Shown one piece after another: positions 1 through 10,139 of a stretch of 42,211 bases of DNA. Location: the NCBI GenBank assembly GCA_018398765.1, contig JAHBMJ010000711.1, positions 1-42,211 of the forward strand, read 5' to 3'. How positions within the stretch are numbered: the stretch's first letter is position 1; each line of letters begins with the position of its first letter. The notes under the pieces were generated by a model that had not been told where the DNA came from, did no database searches, and saw only the letters and a list, made by a program, of their open reading frames with translations. Made by a program: the position numbers and the translations under genes. The DNA is from Chromera velia. Its lineage: Eukaryota > Sar > Chromeraceae.

Positions 1-296
1 TTCTAGAGGGGCTGTCAGGGGTGGTCCCTCCACACACCTCGAAGTGGACTTAACTGCATTCATATTCAGAAGACACACATATGAAGAAGAGTCCATAGAT
101 GTATCAAGCACAGAAACAGGCAGATGGGAGAAGAATTAAAGCCTTAGAAAACGAATTCAAAAGGTTTTACAATAATATAGCTGCTTTTTTCTGAATGTGC
201 ACAAGCAGAGAACACGAGGCGCGCAAGGCGTAACCCTGATGCCTAACCCGAAACGGCCCACAATAGTGCAGATTAAGAACAGAAAAAGAATATGTA

Positions 297-620
297 GCAT
301 GAATCCATACAAGATGAATGCTGTCCCAAATACCTTTTATCCAAAAAATATGTCTTTTCTGTGATGCGAAAGAAAAAAAAATCCTTTGTATTTTCACCGA
401 GGGAGAATTCAGGCCTAAATTCTCCCTCGAGTGAAACGGCTCAAAGTGCTGCACATTGAGAGCTGCCAGGAGAGAAAGAGAGCAGTTAGCATGATTTCAA
501 TCAAGATGAATGCTGTCCCAAACACCTTTCATCCAAAGTACATCTCTTTTCTATGGTACGAAGGAAAAAAAAATCCTTCGCATTTTGACCGAGGGAGAAT
601 TCAGGGCTAAATTCTCCCTC
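297..620. repeat. Diverged tandem duplication, ~190-bp period
   Basis: Two related blocks (about 297-430 and 488-620) share a stretch containing GATGAATGCTGTCCCAAA, then an A-rich run. Each ends in the inverted repeat GGGAGAATTCAG with its complement. They look like older, diverged copies of the unit that is tandem at 622-927. No coding potential is visible. Confidence 0.7.
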
Positions 621-621
621 G

Positions 622-927
622 GTGACAATAAAAAAAAATCTTTGTCGAGGGAGCAAAAAAAAGATGACTTATTTCGGTAAAAGAAGCCAGAAAAAACACT
701 AAAAAAAATTCTCCCTCCAAAAAAATTTTTTCAGATACTCATCAAGGGAGAATTCAGCCCTGAATTCTCCCTCGGTGACAATAAAAAAAAATCTTTGTCG
801 AGGGAGCAAAAAAAAGATGACTTATTTCGGTAAAAGAAGCCAGAAAAAACACTAAAAAAAATTCTCCCTCCAAAAAAATTTTTTCAGATACTCATCAAGG
901 GAGAATTCAGCCCTGAATTCTCCCTCG
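622..927. repeat. Two tandem copies of a 153-bp AT-rich repeat
   Basis: Positions 622-774 and 775-927 are near-identical direct repeats. Each ends in a hairpin-forming palindrome with a 12-bp arm, GGGAGAATTCAG, and an EcoRI site in each arm. The interior is A-rich and contains a second, unpaired half site (ATTCTCCCTCC). No gene is visible in 1-1000. Confidence 0.85.
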
Positions 928-999
928 TCAAATATTTTTTTCACATAATCCGAGAGGGAGAGGCGGAACACAAAGTATGAAATAGGCCTAAAAGAACAG

Positions 1000-3330
1000 T
1001 GCAGCTTCCACCGGCACCCTTTGCGAAGCTAGGCAATCCACTTTTTATGCCTTAACTCCCCACCAATTTCTCCCACCAACCTCTCCGAGTCTCTGGATTG
1101 TCTGTGTCCTTCCCGGCGGGCACCGGCCATCCCGGCCACTTGTGATGCCGCCGGCCCTGGCCCTGCTCCCTTGTGACGCCGCCGGCCCGGGCCAGGCCAG
1201 GCCCCGATCGCCCCCGGCTTCCTTTGCCAGTCGCGGACGTTCATTTACTCGGCCCAAACGTCTCACCGCTCCCTCCAGCTGGCGTCTCTCTGCTCCCTCT
1301 AATTTCTCCCTGTGATGCCGCCGGCCCTGGCCTAAGCCGCGGCATGGCCCAGCCCTGGGCCCGGCCCCCGCCCTTATCCCCGTCCTTGCCCCCACCTCCG
1401 TCGATGGACGTCCCCCCAGCCCCGCCAGCACTCCGGTCTGCTCACTCTCTTGATCTGCTCTGAGGCTCTCCTTCTCACTTCTTTGCCCCCTCTTCTACCT
1501 TTTGACTCCGCCGGGATCCATACATCGGGGCCGGGGCTGGTGTCAGTGTGCAGTCTCAAAGATAGAAAGCAGACCTGAATACAGGCAAACAAGCAGTACA
1601 TTCAAAGGGAGACAAACGGAAAGTAAGGACAAGCATCCTTCCCCTCCTCCCATTGCCTCTTTCCAGGTTGCCATAAGTTCTCTTCTTTCTTTCTGGACCG
1701 TACCTACTGGATGCCTTTAACTATCTTTCACTAATTTTTACTGACAGGCACGGATACAAAACGATGCGACTGACAGGGACCGAATGAAAACAAACCACTG
1801 ACCCAGAGAGATGGTCGTCACACCGTGATGGAGCCCCAAGTGCTGCTCTTCAGCACGATCAAAAGAACGAAACCTGCATTCAATCCTAGATTCAATCACA
1901 TCCTCAAGAAGCAACAAAGCCAAAAACGACGGTTCAAGGCAAACATCTGCTTAACAGTGCATCATGCACTGACCCACACAGAGAGACAGAACTGCAGACT
2001 CACCAAAAGAATGTCGAAAGCAACCCCAGCTCCTCAGCAAAGGCAAAAGGTGGTCCCAGATCCTGCGTGCAACCACCGAACAAGAAAAGGATGAAATTGC
2101 ATGGGAGGGTCTGAGGTGCATCATGCTCTGACCTGATAGAATGGCTTGCAAGCAGTGAGACAAACAAGCTCAGCCTGATAAACTTACCGGAGAGCACGCG
2201 AGGGAGCACCAAACCCTGCATCCATGCAGCCAGAGTGAAAAGAAGGATGGGTGAATAGAGGAACCCACGTGGATCATTCCCTGACATGAGTTGACCGACT
2301 GAAGCCACGTTATACCCAGAGATGCCCAACCCCTAACTGACCAAAGAGACGAGACGAACGCAACTCTTTCCGCACACCAGAGGCAAGCAAGAGCTCCAAA
2401 CTCCTGCATCCATACCGTATGAAAAGGAAGGAAAAAGGGTAAACAGATACATCAACCCAGGTCTTTCTAACATAACAATTAAAACCCGTTGCCCATACAA
2501 AGTGTTGTTTAAAAGGAGACGGCAAAGCTCAGCCTACCTCAAAAGTGCAGCCACACTACAGCACCGGCGCACGATCCCCAGCGACAGGCCCACAACAAGT
2601 ACACTCTACAGAAAATCTGCATAGCAACGTGGAGCTATAACTGAAAGGAATGAAGCGGGATCTTTTAATTTCTTCCTTGCTTTCTGACAGATGCCTCGGC
2701 CTGTAAAAGCATATAATCGGATTTCTACCGTACAGCCGAATATTCGGATTGGGATACGTGCATCAGTCAAGCGTGGGCCGGTTGGGGCAGGCCGCGGCAC
2801 AGACGCACGTACGTACGGCGCGGCACTGCATGCCACGCGCGGCATGCACGCAGACCCGCCGGCCCGGCCTGCCACTGTGCTACAACACTTCCAACCTTCA
2901 CTCTCATATACTCCGAGCTCTAATTTAAAACCTTTAAAAACAATAAAAGAATCGCTAAAGATACACTTAAACGATTTTGAATATGTTTAAACTAGTTTAA
3001 ACTGTTTGTATATTTAAAAAAATTTTGGAGTCGGAATTAGTGTTGGAGTCGGTCTAGTCCTGTTTTTACATGGACTCACGGAACTGCAGACTCACCGGAA
3101 GAATGGCGAAAGCAACCCCAGCTCCTCAGCAAAGCCGCCTTAATTCCAGTGCTCCCCGCCGCCGCCTTAATTGCATGTATGACAGGCGCGTGCGTTGACG
3201 CACGAAACACGCACGCCGCGCGGTCAAATACAATATATTTTTTTCTCTCACTAAACCTAATTAATTTAAAAACAGGAAATCGTACTGTTTGATCGCTTAA
3301 AACTCTTTGTTTTAAGCTTTTAAATATTGT
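1000..3330. other. Repeat-like region without a convincing gene
   Basis: 1130-1345 is GC-rich and repeats a phrase of the type GATGCCGCCGGCCCTGGCC three times. 1740-2560 contains degenerate repeats spaced about 155-190 bp, recognisable by CCTGCATCCAT followed by an AAAAG-rich run near 2058, 2214 and 2402. A phrase of about 50 bases containing AACTGCAGACTCACC recurs at about 1990-2042 and 3076-3128. Open frames here are short and overlap in many frames, so no CDS is called. Confidence 0.5.
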
Positions 3331-3399
3331 TTACTGCCCAAAAAAGCTTGAGAGGTATGGTTGTTTTGGAGACCGTTTTACTGTTGGAGACCGTTCGGG

Positions 3400-4123
3400 A
3401 TAGATTTGTCTTACACGGGGGAGATCATTTATGTATAGAAGAAAAAGAATAGGCGAGAGGGCATCTCCTTGCTTCACTCTAGCGCCCTCCCGAAAACGTA
3501 GAGAGTCCCCGTTAACCTTGCCCCATACTTCTCTGTATATTTTACAGATTATGCAGATATCTGCCTCACTCACGCCCTCATTTCTCAGTTTTTGAATTAA
3601 CTTTGCTCTCGACACAGTGTCAAACGGCCAACAGAGCCTTTCTTTTCTTTTTGCACGAAAAGACAACAGAGGTAAGAGCACTAACCCTCTCCCTTATTCC
3701 CATCCCTTCACGGAACCCCAGCTGTCTGAAGTCAAGACGGACCTGGGAACGTATACGGCAGTCCATCAGGAGGCCAAAAAGTTTTGCAAAAGGGTTCACA
3801 ACATGGATTGGTCTCCATTCGTTGGGAGAGGGGGAAGCAGGGCCTTTCGGAACTGGGTAAATACGCAAAACATTCCATGAAGGAGGCCAACAAGCATGAA
3901 TATACATCAGGTTAAATAAAACAAAAAGTAAAAAGCGGGAGAGGGCAGATTCGGCAAAGTAGAGATCTAGCTGTGCAGGAGAGATGCCTTTAAGGCCAGC
4001 AGCTTTCTTCTTGTTCATTTTCTTCAGATGAGAAGAGATCTGATAAAAAAAGAAGGGCAGAGCAGAGGGGTGGAAAGGAGGAGGGGCAGGGAGATGGACC
4101 GAAGGGAGAGGCTCCTCGTTCAA
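3400..4123 (-). pseudogene. LINE A ORF2: reverse transcriptase fingers and motifs A/B
   Basis: Frame 4123-3620 carries the RT N-terminal motifs, including KKAAGLKGISPAQL and EWRPIHVVNPFAKL. Frame 3681-3331 continues with motif A (FDTVSRAKLIQKL) and motif B (KQGDALSPILFLLYINDL). The two frames overlap near 3620-3680, which marks a frameshift. Similarity ends at about 3400, and the YADD catalytic box (motif C) and thumb are absent. A 3' truncation is atypical for LINEs, which usually lose their 5' end, so a rearrangement is likely. Confidence 0.85.
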
Positions 4124-4879
4124 ATCTTCAAAAACACCCGCCCAATGGTTTGAAAATGCGTGGGGGGATGGGCATGATGCACCACTAGCCGATGAGGCGG
4201 CTTTCTTCTTCCTTTTTCAAAGGGATAGAAGATCCTTGAGGAGTTCTTCTTGAACCCTCTGTGCTTTTTTCTTCTTCCAAGCAGCCTGTTAGCGTTTAAA
4301 AACGCTATGGCGGACCCGGAGTAGTCTCTGAAGGCGATCGAATTCCAACCTTCTCCCACCCACATCTCTCACCAACTTTCAAACGCGGTTCGCCTCCCTC
4401 ACTTCCTTTTGCATGGACTTGCATTCTTTATCAAACCAAGCCTCTTTCGTTCTATGCTTAACCCCCGACCCAAACCCTGCTCCATCCTTTTTTAGTTTCA
4501 CAGGCCCAACGAGCAGTTAAGACCACTCCTGGACAAATCTGAGGAGGCAAGCGCGACTGTCCTTAGCCCCCCCTTGCGGGGGAAAGAGGGGATCAGGCGA
4601 GTCAGAGGGGTTAGAAGAGAAAGGGCGTGGGGATTTGGGAGGGGGAGGAGGGATAGGTGGCTCTACAAAAGGCTCAATCTGGTTGTAATATTCCCACAGA
4701 CCCGGCCAGCGCTGTTCTGCGAAACTTTTGACTGCAACTGCTAACGGTGCAAGCTCTTTATCTAATATGGGGGTAGATCGGTTAGAACAGAAGAGCGAAG
4801 GGCATTCAGAGAGGTTCTGGTGGGGTGGAAGGGCATTTTCTTGCTCTGGTTCGATTGGAGGGGGGTAGAGGGAAAAAGA

Positions 4880-5440
4880 GATAGATGCGTGGTCAAGGGA
4901 GGCAATGCCATCAAATTCAACCTTTCAATCAGCGATCTTCTTAACAACAGAGGGGTCAGTCAACACATAATCTATGACGGAGGTAGGCTTTGACATCCGC
5001 GACTGTCTGGAGTAATGCGTACAGAGACCAGAGAAGTCAAACTCTTTTCCACCCACCTTTCCTTTCAATCCGTTCAGGGGGATAAGGTTCGAGTTGCTGC
5101 AGAGCTGAATAAAATTCTTTTCGCAGGGCTTGATTTCTTGTATGCATTCAGAGGACCATTCGAACAACGGTCTGTCTGCTTCAGTTTCGGGCCCCTCCCC
5201 CACAACACCACCATTTCCATTGCCTCCCCCCTCAAAAGGCTCCTCACTGCTACCAGACTCATTGGGCGGAAGGAGGAGATCTGTATGGGACCAGAAAAGA
5301 TTCTCAGGTAAAAGGGAGCCTGTATGCGTATTGCAGTCCCCAACCACAACTCTATCGACGTCCAGAGGGACCCCCCTAAAAAGGTTACTCAAATGGTCAG
5401 AGACCTTGCTGTCTCTATGATCTGACCAGGAGCCAAGCAG
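4880..5440 (-). pseudogene. LINE A ORF2: endonuclease C-terminal half
   Basis: The minus frame 5392-4925 has VVVGDCNTHTG (the Asp-x-Asn catalytic motif of AP-type endonucleases, normally GDFN) and SVIDYVLTD. Just beyond the frame's stop, near 4885, SLDHASISF corresponds to the terminal S-D-H motif. The middle insert is unusually glycine/glutamate-rich. A TAG stop near 5440 and the stop near 4923 show inactivation. The domain nicks target DNA for target-primed reverse transcription in intact elements. Confidence 0.75.
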
Positions 5441-5539
5441 CTAGACGCCAAAGATGTGAACCCTTCTAAAACCCCCCAACAAAACTTTTGTTTCCACTAT
5501 ACTGGGGCTGACCAGCGAGATTTCAAGTTTTAATTCGCT

Positions 5540-6403
5540 CTATTTTTCTTCTTGAACTAACACACAAACTCCCCCAGTTTTCAATTCCCTGTCATGCGCT
5601 GCCTTATGCGTGCCCAACTGCCGCCGGTACCATTTTCTGTGACTGAAATTCTTTCCCATCCACCCCTCATATGAAACGTCCCTCATGACCTCTGACGTCT
5701 CTATCAAGATCACAATATCGCAATCAATGTCACTCAGCCAACGAGTGAGGGAACCATCCTCTTCCCTGGCCTTCAGGCTGGCAACATTCAGGATAACAAT
5801 CTTTACTCTCCCATCCCGGGCCCTAATTGTGGCCAAAACCTTCCTTTCTGCCACCTTCCTTCTCTCTCTCCAAAAAGCTCTTCTCAACTCTTCCGAATGC
5901 TTCAAATTGTCTGCCGACTCCCACGAATGCGAAAAAGCAGGGCCCCAATCTACATAATACTCCCTCTGCTCCCCTTTATTGATGCAGGTGTCTAACACCT
6001 GCACTACCTCCCACTCCGTCTCTGAAGCAACCGAGCCCTCTGCTTCCCCTGGCTGATCTGGCTGAGACTCTCGGGACGTGACGCCTGCCCTCTTACTTTC
6101 TCTTCTTTTCTCCTCCCTTCCTTTTCTATAATTCTTCCTCTCTACCCCAGATAAAAGAGACAGATCCAAGCAAAAAGACTCTGGAGAGGCTTGGCTGCAG
6201 GGGGGGGGAGAAGACAAAAAGTCAGGCACGATATCACAGGCAGGAGGGGAGACAGTTGAGTCGGAAAGGGAGGAGAGGGACTTGCCTGCAGTTACATCCG
6301 TGATCATCATGCTCGAGTATGCCGTCTCCCCATCCTGGACCAACGCATCCTCAGATAAAATATTATATCTCTCTCTCCCTTTACTTTTCTCTCCGTCCCC
6401 CAA
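5540..6403 (-). pseudogene. LINE A ORF2 N-terminus: chromodomain plus endonuclease start
   Basis: This 287-codon frame opens with about 130 low-complexity residues. A chromodomain-like fold follows at residues 131-182 with the signature EWEVVQVLD, YYVDW, HSWESADNLK and a helix ending in RRAFWRERRK. Trp131, Trp153 and Phe157 fall at or near the aromatic-cage positions that bind methyl-lysine in HP1-type chromodomains. From residue 201 the AP-endonuclease begins with KIVILNVASL (the N motif) and VILIETSE (the metal-binding Glu). The frame then ends, and the endonuclease continues in another frame after a stop near 5440. The chromodomain would act as a chromatin-targeting reader for the element; this is inferred from the family. 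Confidence 0.75.
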
Positions 6404-6579
6404 TTTGCTACCTGAGGCCTGCCTGTTCGACTGCTGCTCCCCCCTTCCACATTCTCTCTGCAGGGGGGGTAGGAAGGAAAAAACAGAACGAGAACGGATG
6501 GGCGGAGGGAGAGGGAGAGAGGAAGCTGAGGAGAAGAAAGAAGGACCATGAGGAACACCGTAACTTGGTCTGCAGGCCG

Positions 6580-7739
6580 CTTAAACAACAGACAGAGAGG
6601 ACAGGGAGGAGCAAAAAGGAGAGGGTGCCACTGGAGGTGGAGTGAGGAGAAATAGAAGTGAGGCAGGTGGAGAAGGAGCAGGAACAGCAAAGTTGAGAGG
6701 CGGTGGCTCGTCCGGGAGAATGGAAGGGAAGACTAGACAGAAAAGGGAAGAAGGAGAAAGGAAGGGAAAAACGTGCAAAGGAGAACTTGAGTGCCCCCAA
6801 CCGCCTGGCCTCTTACCACCCCCCCTTTCCCATTCCTTAGCTTCCCCTTCAGAATCTTTTCCCATGCCAGAACCGGGGGCGGAGTAGGAAAAAGAGCGAG
6901 TTGAAGAAGATGGGGGTGAGGATGGAGGGAAGAGGTGCGAAAGTAGGAGAGGAGTGCGAAAAGAGGCCTGCCTGTTTGTCTTCTTTCCCCCATTTGCGCA
7001 TCCTCCTTCCCAGTCAACAGGCATAGGAAGGAAGGAGTCCACACCATCAACATAAGAACAAATATACATACCATAAATCTGAGGAGGAGGAGGAGGAGGA
7101 GGTTCAGGAGGGGGACGAGGAGCCTCCGGGGAAGGAGGCAGGGGGGGAAGTGGCGGAGGGAGCAGAAAATGAGATGGGGAAGGGGAAAGCAACGGAGGCG
7201 AGCAGAGGGTTAGGGCGGGGGGTTGAACGGAACCAGGACAAGAATCTATGAATATAAAAAAAGGGGGGGGAATAACAGATGAGGACCGACCAAAAGTGAA
7301 CTGAAAGGCAACAGGGCTAGGCAACAGGGAGAGAGAGGCACGGAGGAATACATAGAAAGGATGTATCATTCAGCATACACGTACGGTATATAGGGGGGGG
7401 GGGAAGNGGGGAAGAAGCGGGAGAGAGCGAGCTGGAGAGGGTGTGGTGGAGGAAGGAAAAGAACATGAATCTGAAGACGAAGAAGAGATGGTAGGGAAAG
7501 GACCCGGGCCAGATTGAGAGAAAAGGGGAGGAAGAGGGGGAGGAAGAAGCCAAACATTCTATATTCAGTGCACCGTCAGAACTCACCTGTCCCTGTGCCC
7601 TTCTCAATTCTCTTCTTGCTTCTTTTTTTCTGTCTTTTACCCGTCTATTCCTCCTTGCTGCCTTTTTCCTTGTCATCTCACTTTTGAATCCCAGACCGTC
7701 CCAACCACTCATCGGGATGAAGCCAGGGAGGGGAATCAC
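6580..7739 (-). pseudogene. LINE A proline-rich ORF1-like region
   Basis: Two overlapping minus frames (7739-7317 and 7369-6581) encode basic, then proline/serine-rich sequence. The first has a Lys/Arg-rich helix-like stretch (RKKAARRNRRVKDRKKEARR). The second has a poly-proline run from a GGA microsatellite at about 7080-7105, followed by a more complex patch around the motif PMPVDWEGGCANG. No zinc knuckle or RRM can be seen. The position upstream of ORF2 suggests ORF1. The frame change, low complexity and the N at 7407 make it impossible to say whether one protein was ever encoded. Confidence 0.4.
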
Positions 7740-8399
7740 AGAGGAGAGCGGAATGCATTCCTTGACTGGAGAATGAAGAAGAAGAGGGGAAAGGAGAGAA
7801 GGTAAGCCATCCTAAACCAGACGAGAGCTCCATGCGGGAGGGCAGGAGCTAAGTAGGGGAAGAGACGATGGATGGAGAAAAACGTGAGGAGAAGACTGAG
7901 TAGACTGGCTACTCACGTTGGTGTTCCTATCTTCTTCTTCTTCCTCCTCCAGCACAGACCATCTGTTTCTGCATACCACCCCAGCGGGTAGAGATACATC
8001 TACAGGTGAAGGGAGCAAAAGGGCCGCAAGCCCAGTACAGGGAGCAAGCATGTGAGTGGTCAGGTTATCAGAAAAAATGAGGGAGGAAGAAGTGAGTGGA
8101 GGGGTTTTCGGAGGAGTCAAGGTGGAAAAGCTGGCGTCAGGAGATTATAAAAAAACGGAGTGATGCAAAAGGGAGGAAAGAGGAGGGGCTGAAGGGATTG
8201 GTATGTCAAAGGGGTCAAAGAGTGGAGCTGTCTTGCCGAGAAGATTCGCACACTCATGGTGAGAAGGAGAAGAGGAGAAACGTCTGTTCATGGGGTGACC
8301 GACACACCTAGACTGCGCGCCCTCCGCTCCTTCCTGTTTTCTTGTGGGGGGGGCACGGTGTCCAATCTTTTTACTCATCCACAAAAACGATGGTTGCAA

Positions 8400-9389
8400 C
8401 GCGTTGGTCTCAAGGTGCGCGGGACGTTCTTGTGAAGGAGGGGGGATTGGCGGATGGAGACGGGCGACGGAGGACCAGCGGCGAGAGACGGGGCACTATA
8501 GAGGGACTCGCATAGACGGGGAGAGGGGAGTGGTGTCCCTCTGCTTCTTCTGATTACTTTCCCCCATTTTGGGGGGGGGGGATTTGCTTGTAATTTATTG
8601 CTGCTAGGGGGGGCGAGCCCCCTCGTTCCCTTCCTCCGGACCCCCCATGGCTTTCAACCCCCTACGTTCCCTAGTGGGGCTGATACCATTGAATCGCCGA
8701 AGCTTCTCTTCATTCAGAGCCTCCCCGTAAGAAGCAGAGTCGATGGACATTTTTCAGTGACTCTCACCTAGCTGCCCTACCCTCAGGCTGCCAGTCTGGC
8801 CTCCCTCCACTACTAGTATACCCCCTCCGGATTGCTGCTGCTTAGAGAGGCCTACGAAGGATCCGGGGCTCCCCTGCCCCTGCTGCTGCTGAAGAGGGCC
8901 CCCGCTCCACCCCCTCCCGGCTCTGTCTGTAGGGAAAGGATGGGAGCCAAAGAGAAGGCCCTGCCCCACTTTATTTCCCTCACCTCCCTGAAGCTTTTGA
9001 TGGTGCTTGTGTAGCACCTTTGCAGTGCTTGGGGTGCGTATACATAAAATCATGATATCACTTAGTATGATTATATTTCATACCTGTAAGAATCGCATCC
9101 TTGCAACTTAGGTTAATAACCTAGGTTAGTAACCTAACCCAGGTTTTTCAAGGTTAGGTTAGGTTAGGTTAAAACCTAATTGGATACCCTGGCTACGTCA
9201 CGGCTTGCATTCCTGTTAATTCCTGTGATGTATATATCTAGATATACAGTCATATTTGAACCTAGCATTGTACTATAAGTATTATATTAAATGCTACATG
9301 TGGCTGTTTAAATAACTTTTAATTTACTAGTACATTCTACAAAATGAATCGATCGATATGATTTAATTTGATCTAAAATTTGATAATTA
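8400..9389. other. Intergenic, with G-rich runs and a TTAGG-like patch
   Basis: There is a run of about ten G at 8571-8580 and a G-rich/C-rich inverted block near 8608-8625. The patch at about 9147-9171 repeats GGTTA four to five times. A minus frame at 9053-8754 is glutamine/glycine-rich and a plus frame at 8832-9014 is leucine/proline-rich. They are antisense to each other and neither has conserved motifs, so neither is called. Confidence 0.45.
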
Positions 9390-9624
9390 CTAGGCGCCGC
9401 ACATAGAAAAAAAAAAAGAAGAAAAAAAGTTTGGAAGGCCTGGTTTTTTCTTCTTCTTTTTTTTTTTTTTTATTTCAAGTGCCTCCAAAAGGAAAAGAAT
9501 CACTTTCGACTCTGAAACTTACTTTTCCACATAAAATATGAACTTTAGTAGTAATTGTTGACAAAAAAAAAAAAGTTGAGGACACCTAATTTTTTCTTTC
9601 TTTTTTTTTATGTGCAGCGCCTAG
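9390..9624. mobile_element. 235-bp foldback / MITE-like element
   Basis: The ends are inverted repeats: CTAGGCGCCGCACATA then an A-run on the left, and its complement with one mismatch (CTAGGCGCTGCACATA read from the right). The A/T runs (AAAAAAAGAAGAAAAAAAG-like) extend the pairing to about 40 bp. A second internal fold centres on GGAAGGCCTGG. It has no coding capacity, as expected for a non-autonomous DNA transposon. No clear target duplication is seen (flanks ATTA and GATG), so the superfamily is undetermined. Confidence 0.75.
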
Positions 9625-10139
9625 GATGATTAATGAATTGCAAAACTGCCGTTACCCCAGCCGTTACGTACCCTTTAGTATGAGTCCCCGACTGTGTGAC
9701 CCCTATAGTTTTGTTAAGGTGTGTTTTTATTTAGTATCTTAAAGTCGCTTTTATAATAACTAAAACGGGGGGCCTGGGAGGGCAGAGCCCCCCAGCCTGA
9801 TCGAGAGCACAAATTTGAGGTTAAAACTAGAACCCTGATTAACATTTAAGTATAGTTTTACATCGAAGCGGCTCTCTGAGATACTGAAGCTGGGACTGAA
9901 GTCATATTCCATGTCATGCATGTTCCGGATTATGATGCGAGGGTTAATTGAGGCAGTAGACTGAGTACAGTTTTCTTGAGAGGCTATATGCCAGTGGGAA
10001 GGACCAACGAATGTCAGCTTTAATTTCTACATTGAATCTACAAACAAGAACTCAAGTCTATACTCAAGTCTGTCAGATTATCCGAGAAAGTGAAAAGAGT
10101 TCCGACATGTGAAAAATCATATCAGTATATGTCACTCAA
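9625..10139. other. Intergenic
   Basis: No gene is recognised. A GC-rich imperfect hairpin (CTGGGAGGGC / GCCCCCCAG) lies at about 9775-9800. The rest is AT-rich. It should include the 3' flank of the gamma-glutamyltransferase gene, but no certain poly(A) signal stands out. Confidence 0.5.

Larger units (their letters stand above)
3340..8400 (-). mobile_element. LINE A: decayed chromodomain-containing non-LTR retrotransposon
   Basis: Read on the minus strand, this segment carries, in order, a proline-rich ORF1-like stretch (about 8400-6580), a chromodomain (6013-5858), an AP-type endonuclease (about 5810-4880), a linker, and the first half of a reverse transcriptase (about 4030-3400). ORF2 is broken into at least five frames by stops and shifts, so this copy is dead. 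The 3' end is missing: the sequence stops after RT motif B, before the catalytic YADD block. Both outer limits are approximate. A single N lies at 7407 in a G run and may itself affect a frame. Confidence 0.8.

Noticed and set aside
1045-1431. GC-rich open frames on both strands
   Set aside because: They are Gly/Ala/Arg/Pro-rich shadows of the repeated GCCGGCCCTGGCC phrase.
2985-3002. 18-bp perfect palindrome GTTTAAACTAGTTTAAAC
   Set aside because: A lone AT-rich palindrome with no repeats or gene context; can arise by chance.
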